DNA of 64,000 nucleotides from CAWBLP01 sp963721065 (GTDB taxonomy: Bacteria; Pseudomonadota; Alphaproteobacteria; Acetobacterales; Acetobacteraceae). The stretch is from positions 186,001 through 250,000 of the forward strand of contig CAVRHO010000007.1 in assembly GCA_963721065.1 (NCBI GenBank), written 5' to 3'. A program made the translations under genes and the position numbers. The notes beneath the pieces are model-generated. The model saw nothing but the letters and a program-made list of their open reading frames with translations, did not search any database and was not told where the DNA came from. Positions 44,382 through 53,676 of the stretch are shown piece by piece; position 1 is the first letter of the stretch; every line of letters begins with the position of its first letter.

Positions 44382-45545
44382 CTAAAGCCGCGCGGCGGCG
44401 CGGCGGCGGCGCGTGCCTGCCAACAGAGCGACCGCGGCGACGAACACTGCCAGCGTCGAAGGCTCGTCCACCGAAGTGGGCGAAGAGGGGGAGACCGGCA
44501 GGCCGGACAGTGCACCGGACGGCAGGGCGTTGTTGCCGTAGTGGTATTCATTGGACTGGTTGACCGACTGCGCGATGACCGTGCCGTTGAGATCGCCCGA
44601 CCCGTTGGTCACGGTCGCGTTCGGCGCCAGGATCTGACCTTGCCATGCGCCTGCAAAGTTCACGGTGGTGGCGTCAACGAAGTCCCATATGACGTTGTTT
44701 TCGAACGTATTCAGGTTGGGCAGGGCACTCGTTGAATTGCCGGTCACGATGACAAACGCCGCGTCCACGCCGGATGCGTCGATCCCCGAGAAGTTCTGGT
44801 ACGAGGCCAGGTCCGACATCGTCGTGGTGATGAACCCGTACGACTTGCCGCCATAGCTGCCGGGCGCCGCGGTGGCGGCAATCCCGGTCGCCCCGTTCTG
44901 CACGTAGTGCCCGAGATTCTGTGCCGTGGTGGCGGCGGCGATGGATTGCAGGCTGGCGGCGAGATTGGCCAGCGCGCCTGCGAACGGCATGCTGGCGGGA
45001 AAGGGAAATACGCTGGCGGCCGGCTGGTTGGTGCTTACGGTGGCGCCGGACGGCGCGTTCTGCACGGTCCCCGCGCTGGCCTGGCTGGTGGAGACGAAGG
45101 TGGCGCCCTGGATCGCTCCGCTGTTGGCGCCGACGATCGAGACGCCGCCGTGCTGGTTCATGTTCAGCGTGCTGCCGGCGCCGTTCGTGCCCTGGATGAA
45201 GGCGTCGGCACCCGGCTTGGCGCCCGAGCCGCTGACGTTGCCCCACACGTTCAGTGCCCCATAGGTGGCGCCGAGCGCCGGGTCGGTCGTGTCGCCACTG
45301 CATCCGTTGAAGCAGATGTTGTGGCCGCCGCTGCCGCCAATGAAGTTGCCGCCGACGGCGATCCGCCCCTCGCTTTCGTTGTTGGCCGTGTAATCACCGA
45401 ACGTGACGGCGTTGAACTGGTCGAAGACGGCACTGTCGAGCGCGAGTTCGGACGCGGTCAGGCTGGCGAAGGCGGGTGTAGTGGCGCCGAGCACGCCCAG
45501 CAACACGGCGGTGGCGGCGGTTCTACGGAAAATCATCGTTTTCAT
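44382..45545 (-). CDS. Choice-of-anchor A family protein with PEP-CTERM-like anchor
   Basis: The 387-aa exported protein has a signal peptide (MKTMIFRRTAATAVLLGVLGATTPAFA), a choice-of-anchor A fold (FNAVTFGDYTANNESEGRIAVGGNF, GGNFIGGSGGHN, LNVWGNVSGSG, VIWDFVDATTVNFAGAWQGQILAPNATV) and a C-terminal anchor DEPSTLAVFVAAVALLAGTRRRR. The latter is an EPSTLA variant of PEP-CTERM. It likely sits in the outer envelope and may help with floc or film formation. The ATG at 45545 has AGGGA upstream. The AT-rich stretch 45596-45668 upstream likely contains its promoter. Confidence 0.88.
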   Translation of the reverse strand: MKTMIFRRTAATAVLLGVLGATTPAFASLTASELALDSAVFDQFNAVTFGDYTANNESEGRIAVGGNFIGGSGGHNICFNGCSGDTTDPALGATYGALNVWGNVSGSGAKPGADAFIQGTNGAGSTLNMNQHGGVSIVGANSGAIQGATFVSTSQASAGTVQNAPSGATVSTNQPAASVFPFPASMPFAGALANLAASLQSIAAATTAQNLGHYVQNGATGIAATAAPGSYGGKSYGFITTTMSDLASYQNFSGIDASGVDAAFVIVTGNSTSALPNLNTFENNVIWDFVDATTVNFAGAWQGQILAPNATVTNGSGDLNGTVIAQSVNQSNEYHYGNNALPSGALSGLPVSPSSPTSVDEPSTLAVFVAAVALLAGTRRRRAAARL

Positions 45546-46079
45546 TCGTCGCAGGTTCCCTGGTGGCGGCCTTACCGGACGTCGATAGGAACGCATATAG
45601 TCGAAATTTTGGAATGCGATAGAGTGCAGAACGTATTAAGAATGACATAACGTATCAATAAAGATACCATGCCGTCTGGGCCGCCGGATGCTCAGCCCCG
45701 GAGGTCGCCGGAATTGAACGAGCGGATCTTCATCGCTGGCCTGCGTTGCCGAGCGCTTGCGCGGCTAATGGCCGCGCACCGGGAGCAGGGGTCCATGAAG
45801 GGTGCGGCGTGCCGCCATCGTCTGTCTCTTGTGAAGCGCCAGGGGTTTGGCTCGGGGAGCCTTACGGTTGCGCGGCCCGGCCAAGCCAGTGCAACGGTGT
45901 GTGCCAAAAAAGAATGGCATGATCGCATAATATAGACGTTGCCGCGTTTTCTCCTTCGTCGGGCAGCGATCCGGCAGCGCTTGCTGTCGTTGCCGTGCCA
46001 CGAGCGCGGAAAACGCCAGGCCGGGACCGACTTCCGCCCGGGGGATCATCGCGACCTGCGTGTGGACACACCGCCCGTC

Positions 46080-46122
46080 GCCCCCTCCGCCCAGACCCAG
46101 GCCCCTCCGCCCAGACCCAGGG
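46080..46122. repeat. 20-bp direct repeat, two units
   Basis: Two adjacent copies of CCCCTCCGCCCAGACCCAGG. It lies in the 645-bp gap 45546-46190 between the PEP-CTERM gene and the protease. The rest of that gap has no gene I can support. Confidence 0.7.
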
Positions 46123-46190
46123 CTGACGCTGCCCCCTTCCGCCCCCTATATCTGTGTCAACATCGTATTTTGATCAGGAAACCACGCCCA

Positions 46191-47456
46191 GTGTCCGATG
46201 CCATACAACTGACCCGCCTGCCGTCCGGCCTGACCGTCGTCACCGAACGGATGGACCGGGTGGAGACCGTCTCCCTCGGTGCCTTCGTCGCCACCGGCTC
46301 GCGTCATGAGGAGGAGGCGGAGAACGGGGTCTCCCACTTCCTCGAACACATGGCTTTCAAAGGGACCGAACGCCGCAGCGCAGTGCAGATCGCCGAGGAG
46401 ATCGAGGCGGTCGGTGGCCATATCAACGCCTACACCGCCCGGGAGCAGACCGCCTACTACGTGAAGGTCCTGAAGGAGGATACAGCCCTGGCCGCCGACA
46501 TCATCGGCGACATCCTCACCCATTCCACCTTCGAGCCGGACGAGCTGGAGCGCGAGCGCGGCGTCATCCTCCAGGAGATCGGCCAGGCCAACGACACCCC
46601 GGACGACATCATCTTCGACCGCTTCCAGGAAGCCGCCTTCCCCACCCAGCCGCTCGGCCGCTCCGTGCTGGGCTCCGAGGAAGGTATCCGCGGCATGCCG
46701 CGCACCGCGCTCACCGGCTACATGCGCCGCCACTACCAGTCCGGCAACGTGGTGGTCGCCGCCGCCGGCAAGCTGGAACACCAGGCCATCCTGGACCTGG
46801 TGCAGCAGCATTTCGCCGACCTGCCCGGCGAGCAGCCGCCGGCGATGCAGCCCGGCGCCTATCAGGGCGGCGAGTTCCGTGAGGAACGGGACCTGGACCA
46901 GGTGCACATCGTCCTGGGCTTTCCCTCGATCGCCTATGGCGACCCGGACTATTACCCGACGCTGCTGCTCTCCACCCTGCTGGGCGGCGGCATGTCGTCC
47001 CGCCTGTTCCAGGAGGTGCGGGAGAAGCGCGGACTGGTCTATGCGATTTATTCTTTCACCGCACCGTTTCTCGACGGCGGGTTGTTCGGCGTTTACGCCG
47101 GCACCGGCGAGAGCGAGGCCGCGGAACTGATCCCGGTGACGCTGGAGGAACTGCGCAAGGTGCGCACCGGGGTCGGCGAAGGCGAACTGGCCCGTGCCCG
47201 CGCGCAGGTGAAGGCGTCGTTGATGATGTCGCTGGAAAGCACCGGCAGCCGATCCGAACAGCTTGCCCGGCAACTGCAGGTATTCGGCCGCGTGGTGCCG
47301 ACGCAGGAGACGGTGGCGAAGCTGAACGCGGTGACCGTGGACGACATCTGCCGGGCCGCGACCCGTCACTTCCACGCGAGGCCGACGCTGGCAACCCTGG
47401 GGCCGATCAGCCGGGTACCGTCGCTGGCGGACATCGCCGATCGCCTGGCTGCCTGA
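46191..47456 (+). CDS. M16-family zinc metallopeptidase (processing-peptidase-like)
   Basis: The 421-aa protease has the inverted zinc motif HFLEH (near residue 50) with the distal Glu in ELERERGVILQEIGQ, plus GGHINAYTAREQTAYYVKVL. The C-terminal half includes the R/Y pair segment GGGMSSRLFQEVREKRGLVYAIYSF. This is the MPP-beta-like PqqL/YmxG group found once in most alphaproteobacteria. It starts at a GTG (46191) with AGGAAAC upstream. The length matches the family (about 420 aa). Confidence 0.95.
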   Translation: MSDAIQLTRLPSGLTVVTERMDRVETVSLGAFVATGSRHEEEAENGVSHFLEHMAFKGTERRSAVQIAEEIEAVGGHINAYTAREQTAYYVKVLKEDTALAADIIGDILTHSTFEPDELERERGVILQEIGQANDTPDDIIFDRFQEAAFPTQPLGRSVLGSEEGIRGMPRTALTGYMRRHYQSGNVVVAAAGKLEHQAILDLVQQHFADLPGEQPPAMQPGAYQGGEFREERDLDQVHIVLGFPSIAYGDPDYYPTLLLSTLLGGGMSSRLFQEVREKRGLVYAIYSFTAPFLDGGLFGVYAGTGESEAAELIPVTLEELRKVRTGVGEGELARARAQVKASLMMSLESTGSRSEQLARQLQVFGRVVPTQETVAKLNAVTVDDICRAATRHFHARPTLATLGPISRVPSLADIADRLAA

Positions 47457-47510
47457 ACCACGCGCAAAAGCCACGCGCGAAAGTCACGCGGGGAAGCCGA
47501 GCGGGAACGC

Positions 47511-47536
47511 AAAAAAAACCTCCCGCTTGCGGGAGG
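47511..47536 (-). terminator. Intrinsic terminator of the tatA genes (minus strand)
   Basis: The 8-bp stem CCTCCCGC/GCGGGAGG with a two-base spacer is preceded on the plus strand by eight A, so the minus strand reads hairpin then eight U. It lies 130 bp past the tatA stop. The same GGGAGG palindrome also occurs at 8755, 33465 and 33545, so it doubles as a dispersed repeat. Confidence 0.75.
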
Positions 47537-47668
47537 GGGCGGTGGGGGAGTGGAGTCCACGGCGGACTCCGGCGACCGGCATGGACCGCCTCTCCCAGGC
47601 CCCCACCCGCAAGGGGAGGGGGCATTCCGGCTCCGAACTCCTTGATCCGGTGTCCCGGCGTGATCCGG

Positions 47669-47923
47669 TCAGTGTGCCGGCGTGGTCTCCCGCGCCTTGG
47701 CCTCCTGCGGAGCGGTTTCGCCCGCGGGACCGGAAATCGAGCCGGCCGGCTTGTCCTCGGCCGCGGTCTTCGACGGCGTCTCGTCGTCGTCCGCCATGTT
47801 CTTCTTGAAGGATTTGATGCCCTTCGCGAAGTCGCCCATCAGGCCACTGACCTTGCCGCTGCCGAACAGCAACATCACGACCAGCAACACGATCAGCCAA
47901 TGCCAGATGCTGAACTCACCCAT
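47669..47923 (-). CDS. tatA: Twin-arginine translocase subunit TatA/TatE
   Basis: The 84-aa protein begins MGEFSIWHWLIVLLVVMLLFGSGKVSGLMGDFAKGIKSFKKNM: one TM helix, the hinge FGSGKV and an amphipathic helix, then an acidic/Ala-rich tail. It forms the pore oligomer of Tat export. A near-identical paralogue (first 40 residues) lies 210 bp upstream. TatB and TatC are not in the window. Confidence 0.95.
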   Translation of the reverse strand: MGEFSIWHWLIVLLVVMLLFGSGKVSGLMGDFAKGIKSFKKNMADDDETPSKTAAEDKPAGSISGPAGETAPQEAKARETTPAH

Positions 47924-48132
47924 GTATCGTCCTCCCGCAGCACGCCCGCCCCAGAACGGTGAAAGCGGACCCATACGTGCTGCACCAAAACACCGCCGTC
48001 GCGCGCCACGGGCACGCTGCGACGACAACGGCGGCCTGTGCCGCCATCAGCGCCCGGTCAGGCTGCCACCCGGTCGAGCGTCTGCCCGTTCCCGGACTCC
48101 CGCCTGCCGAACGCTGAAATCGCGCCCAGGAT

Positions 48133-48381
48133 CTAGCGGGCCGCCGTGGTCTCACGCTCGCGCGTCGGCGTCCGCGGCGCCGCGTCGCCGGACGACCCAG
48201 AGATCGAGGGCTTGTCCGCACTGGCTTCCATGGAGACGTCGTCGTCCTCCGCCATGTTCTTCTTGAAGGACTTGATGCCCTTCGCGAAGTCGCCCATCAG
48301 CGCGCTGACCTTGCCGCTGCCGAACAGCAGCATCACAACCAGCAGCACAATCAGCCAGTGCCAAATGCTCAAGCTACCCAT
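48133..48381 (-). CDS. tatA: Second TatA/TatE subunit (tandem paralogue)
   Basis: The 82-aa paralogue begins MGSLSIWHWLIVLLVVMLLFGSGKVSALMGDFAKGIKSFKKNM. Only a few residues differ from its neighbour in the TM and amphipathic helices, while the tails diverge (SMEASADKPSISGSSG). The ATG at 48381 is chosen because it matches the TatA start. The pair looks like a recent tandem duplication with tail divergence. Confidence 0.95.
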   Translation of the reverse strand: MGSLSIWHWLIVLLVVMLLFGSGKVSALMGDFAKGIKSFKKNMAEDDDVSMEASADKPSISGSSGDAAPRTPTRERETTAAR

Positions 48382-48529
48382 TTGTCCTCCGTGCGGGGCA
48401 GGCGAGGCGCTTGTTGCAATCAGCCTTCTGGTCGCGCCTCGCGCAAACACTTTAGGCGGTCCCGGCCCTCGCTGCCAGGGGAGATGGCCCGAGCGCGCCG
48501 GCAATGCAAGCAGAGTTTCCATCCACCCC

Positions 48530-48585
48530 GGGGTTTCCGCACTGGGGTTTCCGCCCTGGGGTTTCCGCCCTGGCGTTTCCACGCC
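48530..48585. repeat. 14-bp tandem repeat, four units
   Basis: Four units GGGGTTTCCGC(A/C)CT, the last degenerate, lie in the 441-bp gap between the second tatA gene and the cold-shock gene. The remainder of the gap contains the leader of the cold-shock gene; no other gene is seen. Confidence 0.8.
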
Positions 48586-48822
48586 GGTCCGCAGAAATGA
48601 CGGATTGGTTCAGGATTTATTGCGGAGCGCCGCGTCGCCGCGTATCGTCATTACCGGCGGGTTAACCCGGACCACTGGCAATCAGGCCGGGAACCCGCCG
48701 AGGGAAGGGCGTCCGTCGGGAGGCTACATCGGCAGGACCGTCGCACGCCCCTGTTCATTCAGGGCGGCAAATACCCTGTTTTTCCGACAGGTGCCGCTCG
48801 CAGGCAGAAAGGCAGCGCGTCG

Positions 48823-49032
48823 ATGCCTATGGGCACCGTGAAGTGGTTCAACCCGACCAAAGGATACGGGTTCATTGCGCCGGATACAGGGGGAAAGGAC
48901 GTTTTCGTCCATATCAGCGCCGTGCAAAAGGCCGGACTTCGAAGTCTCAATGAGGGACAGAAGGTCGGCTTCGAAATCGAGCAACAGCAGAACGGCCGGA
49001 CGGCGGCCGTGAACCTGTCCCAGTCGGACTGA
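48823..49032 (+). CDS. Cold-shock domain protein (CspA family)
   Basis: The 69-aa nucleic-acid chaperone shows the RNP1-type KGYGFIAPD and RNP2-type VFVHISAV motifs. It starts MPMGTVKWFN; either Met is possible. It probably acts as an RNA chaperone or antiterminator. The gene stands alone; the long leader 48586-48822 may be regulatory but I can define no element in it. Confidence 0.96.
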   Translation: MPMGTVKWFNPTKGYGFIAPDTGGKDVFVHISAVQKAGLRSLNEGQKVGFEIEQQQNGRTAAVNLSQSD

Positions 49033-49177
49033 ACGCCAGCGGCTGAGCGGGTCGTCCTCGATCCGCTCGGCGGCTCGTGCCGGGTCGGACAACGCCTCGC
49101 GATGCCCATCGGGCGATGATGTGGGCCGGCGTGCTGCGTTGACAGCACGCCAACGGTCGATCACGGTCCCCGGCATC

Positions 49178-49933
49178 ATGCAGGCGACATTCGATCTATC
49201 CGGCCGGCTGGCGCTGGTGACCGGCAGTTCCCGCGGACTCGGCCTGGCGATCGCCCAGGGGATGGCCGAAGCAGGGGCACGCGTAATCCTGCACGGTCGC
49301 GACGATGCCGCCTTGCAGGCGCGGGCGGCAACACTGCCAGGCTGCGCCGGCACGCTGGCCTTCGACGTCACCGACCCGCCGGCGGTCGGCGACGCCTTCG
49401 CCCGGCTCGGGCGCGAGCATGGCGGGCTGGATATCCTGGTGAACAACGCCGGGGTGATCCCGCGCAAGCCGCTGCTGGAGACCACCGACGCCGAGTGGCA
49501 GGCGGTGATCGACTCCAACCTGACCGCATATTTCCGCATCGCCCGCGAATCGGCGCGTCTGATGGTGCCGCGCAAGAGCGGGCGGATCATCATGGTCTCC
49601 TCGATCATGGGCCTGCTGGCCCGCCCGACGATCCCCGGCTACATCACCGCCAAGTCCGGCCTGCATGGCATGGTGCGCGCGCTGGCGGTGGAACTGGCAC
49701 CGCACGGCATCACGGTGAACGCCCTGGCGCCGGGCTTCTTCCCCACTGACGCGACGGACGTGCTGCACAAGGACGAAGCCTTCAACGCCTGGATTGCCGG
49801 TCGGGCGCCAATGGCGCGGTGGGGCGATCCGCCGGAACTGGCAGGGCCTGCGGTGTTCCTGGCATCACAGGCGGCGTCCTATGTCACCGGCCACGTGCTT
49901 GTGGTGGATGGCGGGTTGAGCGCCGCACTGTAG
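49178..49933 (+). CDS. SDR, gluconate 5-dehydrogenase-like
   Basis: The 251-aa classical SDR has LALVTGSSRGLGLAIAQGMAEAGA, NNAGVIPRKPLLETTDAEW, and GYITAKSGLHGM with the catalytic YxxxK. The wording of the motifs (SSRGLG, MARWGDPPEL) matches gluconate 5-dehydrogenase/Ga5DH-like enzymes, typical of sugar-oxidising acetic-acid relatives. ATG at 49178. Substrate assignment is by similarity only. Confidence 0.88.
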   Translation: MQATFDLSGRLALVTGSSRGLGLAIAQGMAEAGARVILHGRDDAALQARAATLPGCAGTLAFDVTDPPAVGDAFARLGREHGGLDILVNNAGVIPRKPLLETTDAEWQAVIDSNLTAYFRIARESARLMVPRKSGRIIMVSSIMGLLARPTIPGYITAKSGLHGMVRALAVELAPHGITVNALAPGFFPTDATDVLHKDEAFNAWIAGRAPMARWGDPPELAGPAVFLASQAASYVTGHVLVVDGGLSAAL

Positions 49934-50087
49934 CTGCTCTCGCGAATGGCCCCGGACCGCTTCCCGTCGGGTCGTGTCCCTTCGGACCGCGTCCTGTCGT
50001 GTCCCGTCGGACCGCGCCGAAGACGCGTGCACGGACAGGTTCCGGCCGGCCCGTCGCGACGGGGGGCGTGCGCGTTGGCTGCCTTGC

Positions 50088-50292
50088 TCAGACGGTACCG
50101 CCGATCAGCCAAAGTCCCCAGCCGATCACCAACACCCCGAACACCGGGCTGAGTCGCCAGGCCGGCGGGGCCAGCTTCTCGGCCAGCATGCCCAGGGCCA
50201 GCATGCCCAGGGCCAGCATGCCCAGGGTCAGCACGCCCAGGGTCAGCACGCCCATCCATACCAGGCTCATCGCGCCCACGACGAACATCACC
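50088..50292 (-). pseudogene. C-terminal remnant of a DUF2182-like membrane protein
   Basis: The minus-strand frame reads MFVVGAMSLVWMGVLTLG, then five copies of a five-residue repeat (LALGM/LTLGV) and AEKLAPPAWRLSPVFGVLVIGWGLWLIGG. The flanks resemble the end of DUF2182 predicted metal-binding membrane proteins, which normally exceed 200 aa. The 5' part is missing: at about 50287-50295 the sequence passes directly into the MocR remnant on the other strand. The repeat is a 15-bp in-frame array at 50182-50252. Confidence 0.6.
50182..50252. repeat. 15-bp tandem array, five units, in frame in the DUF2182 remnant
   Basis: Five units GCCAGCATGCCCAGG (the last two with T and C variants). As 15 is a multiple of 3, the array keeps frame and lengthens a TM segment. 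Confidence 0.85.
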
Positions 50293-50937
50293 TTCCGCGC
50301 GTTGCAGGCGGCGCAGCGCCATGGCTTCCGTATCGTTGAGGACGATATCTTCTGCGACCTGCAGGCCATCCCGACGCCGCGGCTGGCCACGCTCGACCAA
50401 CTGCAGCGGGTGATCTACGTCCGCAGCTTTTCAAAGACGCTGTCCGGCAGCCTGCGCGTCGGCTTTGCCGCCTGCGGGCAGGAGACCGCCAATGCGCTGG
50501 TCGAGACGAAAATGCTGACCGGCATGACCAGTTCGCAGTTTGCCGAACGCCTGATCTACCTGATGCTGGTGGACGGGCATTACCGCAAGTACATCGCCCG
50601 GTTGCAGAAGCGTCTCGCGGAAGCGCGGCTGAACGTCATTCGCGCGTTTGAACAGGCCGGTCTTGAACTGTTCATCGAGCCGGACGAGGGCATGTTCCTG
50701 TGGGCGCGGTCGCCGCATATCGCGGACTCGTTGCCGCTCGCGGAACGGTCCGCCGCGGACGGGTTCGTCCTGGCGCCCGGCACGGTGTTCCGCCCGCTGC
50801 TGCAGCCATCCCCCTGGATGCGCTTCAATGTCACGATATGCGACGATCCGAAGGTGCAGCGTCGCCTGGAGGCGCTGCTGGAGGGCGCGAGGACCGAGGG
50901 CGCCGGACCGGAACCCGCGGTTCCGGTGGTCGGCTGA
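50288..50937 (+). pseudogene. C-terminal remnant of MocR/PdxR-type aminotransferase regulator
   Basis: From FRALQAAQRHGFRIVEDDIFCDLQ onwards the frame is a good fold-type I aminotransferase C-terminal half, including SFSKTLSGSLRVGF with the PLP Lys and EPDEGMFLWARSP. The N-terminal GntR winged helix and the first half of the PLP domain are missing; upstream of the junction the frame reads through low-complexity intergenic DNA. An intact gene would be about 450-480 aa. About 215 residues remain. Confidence 0.75.
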
Positions 50938-51071
50938 CGCCGCTCGTCGGCTTCGCTTTTCTGGGTGGGGCGCGGCCATGACGGTGCGTGGCCGACCACA
51001 ACGGTGACTGGCCGACCATGGCGGCGAGCGGCGGGCCAAGGGGCTGCCTTTGCGCCGCCTGTCCGACTCCC

Positions 51072-51803
51072 TCACACCGAGGATGCTTCGAGCCCCAGGT
51101 AGATCCGCTGCACGTCGCGATCGTCGGCCAGTTGCGCTGCCGGGCCCTCCAGCACGGTACGGCCGGTCTGCAGCACATAGGCGTAGTCCGCCACCTCCAG
51201 CGCCAGTTCCACCGCCTGCTCGGCCAGCAACAGCGTCATGCCCTCATCGCGCAGCCGCTTCAGCGTTTCGTACATCGACTCCACCACCGCCGGCGCCAGC
51301 CCCAGGCTCGGTTCATCGAGCATCAGCAGCTTCGGGTCGCTCATCAGCGCGCGGCCGCAGGCCAGCATCTGCCGCTCGCCGCCCGACAGCGTGCCGGCGC
51401 GCTGGCGACGGCGTTCCGACAGGCGGGGGAACAGGGCGAACACGCGCTCCAGCATCTCCGGGATGCGGCGCTTGTCGGGAAGAACCGTGGCGCCGAGCCG
51501 CAGGTTCTGCTCGACGGTCTGCTGCACGAACAGCCGCCAGCCTTCGGGTGACAGGGCCAGGCCGCGCCGGATCATCGCGTAGGCCGGCTTCCCGGCCATC
51601 TCCTCGCCTTGCCAGGTCACCTGGCCGGCGGCCGGCGTGACCAGGCCGGCGATGGCGTTCAGCGTGGTGGTCTTGCCCGCGCCGTTGGAGCCGAGCAGCG
51701 CGACCACAGAACCGGGGGCAACGTCCAGGGAGACGTCGGCGATGCCGATCAGGTCCCCGTAGCGCACCGCGAGGTTGCGGGCTGAGAGAAGAGGGGCCGT
51801 CAT
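51072..51803 (-). CDS. livF: Branched-chain amino acid-type ABC transporter ATP-binding protein
   Basis: The 243-aa ATPase has Walker A GSNGAGKTT, signature LSGGERQMLA, Walker B LLMLDEPSLGLAP and the H-loop replaced by LLLAEQ(A), which is normal for LivF. The ATG at 51803 is preferred. It is the last gene of livHMGF. The transporter may import amino acids, amides or small aromatics; the binding protein that would tell is not in the window. Confidence 0.93.
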   Translation of the reverse strand: MTAPLLSARNLAVRYGDLIGIADVSLDVAPGSVVALLGSNGAGKTTTLNAIAGLVTPAAGQVTWQGEEMAGKPAYAMIRRGLALSPEGWRLFVQQTVEQNLRLGATVLPDKRRIPEMLERVFALFPRLSERRRQRAGTLSGGERQMLACGRALMSDPKLLMLDEPSLGLAPAVVESMYETLKRLRDEGMTLLLAEQAVELALEVADYAYVLQTGRTVLEGPAAQLADDRDVQRIYLGLEASSV

Positions 51804-51993
51804 GCCGCGGCCCAGGACGGACAGCATCCGCTCTTCCCTGGTGGGCGGGGTCCAGGCGGAGGGATCATGCCGGCAAGCGCAACATCCCGGGCGGATGCAC
51901 GACCGCTCACCCCAACCCTGGGCCGGTTCGCAGCCGCGGCCCGCAAGGAAACAGGGAGGCTCCGGGAGGCGCGCCCGCTCCGCATCACCGTGC

Positions 51994-52723
51994 TCACCGC
52001 CGCACCCGCTTCATGTGGTGCCCGAGATACGCCGACACCACGGCGGGGTCGTCCACCACGTCGCGCGGGGCGCCGTGGGCGATCACCTTGCCCTGGTGGA
52101 ACACCACGGCGCGCTGGGCGAGCGAGAGGATCACCTCCATGATGTGCTCCACAATGACGATGGTGATGCCGCGCTGCTGGATGCTGCGCACCAGCTCGAT
52201 CGCCAGGCGCACCTCGGCCGGGCGTCAGGCCGGCCAGCGCCTCGTCCAGCAGCAGCAGCTTCGGCTCGGTGGCCAGGGCGCGGGCGATCTCCAGCCGCTT
52301 GCGGCCCGGCGTGCCCAGGGTGCGGGACGGCGTGTCGGCCAGCGGTGCCAGGCCGGTGAAGTCCAGCACCTCCTCGGCGATGCGGCGGGCGGCGTGACGG
52401 TGGCCGTGGCGCATGAAGGCACCGACCATGACGTTGTCGGCCACCGTCATGTCCTCGAACGTCACCGGCACCTGGAAGGTGCGCGCCATGCCCAGCCGGG
52501 CGTGGTCCTCGGGCGGGGCGTTGGTGACGTCCTGGCCGTCGAAGCGGATCACCCCGGCGGTGGGCGGCGAATCGCCGGCCAGGCAGTTGAAGAACGTGCT
52601 CTTGCCGGCGCCGTTGGGGCCGATCAGGCCGATGATCTCGCCTTCCGCGACCTCCAGGTCGGCGCCGTCCACCGCACGGAATGCGCCGAACGCCTTGACG
52701 ATCTCGCGGGCCTCAAGCAGCAC
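51994..52723 (-). pseudogene. livG: LivG-type ATP-binding protein, apparent single frameshift
   Basis: The first 165 or so residues (Walker A GPNGAGKSTF, LGTPGRKRLEIARAL signature, LLLLDEALAGLTP) are in one frame. The remainder (VRLAIELVRSIQQRGITIVIVEHIMEVILSLAQRAVVFHQGKVIAHG...) follows in the next. One extra C in a C-run near 52216-52224 explains it. Otherwise the product is full length (about 243 aa). It starts at GTG 52723, overlapping livM. Sequencing error and real inactivation cannot be separated here. Confidence 0.85.
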
Positions 52724-53676
52724 GGCGGCGTACCTGCCACGTTGCGATCCGCCGCCAGACCTCGGCCATGCCGCCCGGCTCGAAGCGGGCGATCAGCACG
52801 ATGATGGCACCGTAGATGATGAAGGTGACGCCGGTGCCGCTGCCGCCGAACGCGGCGTTGGTGGTTTCTTCCAGCGGGATCAGGATCGCCGCACCCACCA
52901 GCGGGCCGAACAGCGTGCCCGCGCCGCCCAGCGCCGCCACGATCACCATCTTCACCGATACCAGGATGCCCAGCACGCTGTCCGGATCGACGAACCCCAC
53001 CATCACCGCATACAGCGTGCCGGCGATGGAGGTGAACGTGGCCGACAGCAGCGAGGCATACAGCTTGTAGCGCAACACGGGCACGCCCAGGCTGTGTGCC
53101 GCGCGCTCGCCGCCGCGGATCGCCGCCAGGTAATACCCCATGCGGCTGCGCTGCATCTGCCAGGTGACCGCCAGCAGCACCGCGAGCACGGCCAGGAACA
53201 GGTAGTAGTACGGCACCGGGCTTCTGAACGACAGGTCGGCCACGGTGCGCGGCCGGGGTGGCCCCATCAGCCCGACCGCCGCACCGAGAAACTTCCAGTT
53301 GGCGCACAGGATGCGGATCAGCTCGGCCGCGGCGATGGTCGCCATGGAGAAATAGTGGCCCCGCAGCCGGAACGTGGGCAGCCCGACCAGCACGGCGAGC
53401 ACGCAGGACACCGCCACCCCGATCGGCGCACCGGCGATCGGCGGCCAGCCGAAATGGGTGTACATCACCAGCGCGCTGTACAGCCCCGGCGCCGAAATAG
53501 ACCGCATGGCCGATGGACACCTGGCCGGCATAGCCGCCCAGCAGGTTCCAGGCCGAGGCGGAGATCGCCGCCAGCATCACCAGCGCGCCGATCCGCTGGT
53601 AGAAGACATCATGCGTCAGCAGCGGCCAGGCCAGCAGCACCGCCGCCACGACGATGAGAGTCTGCCACTGCCTCAT
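52713..53676 (-). pseudogene. livM: LivM-type permease, apparent single frameshift
   Basis: The N-terminal part MRQWQTLIVVAAVLLAWPLL through GYAGQVSIGHAVYFGAG is in one frame; LYSALVMYTHFGWPPIAGAPIGVAV to the C-terminus is in another. One extra G in GGGG near 53491-53497 would explain it. The restored protein is about 320 aa with eight or so helices and the EAA-like loop. The ATG at 53676 lies inside the first unit of an 18-bp tandem array. Confidence 0.85.
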
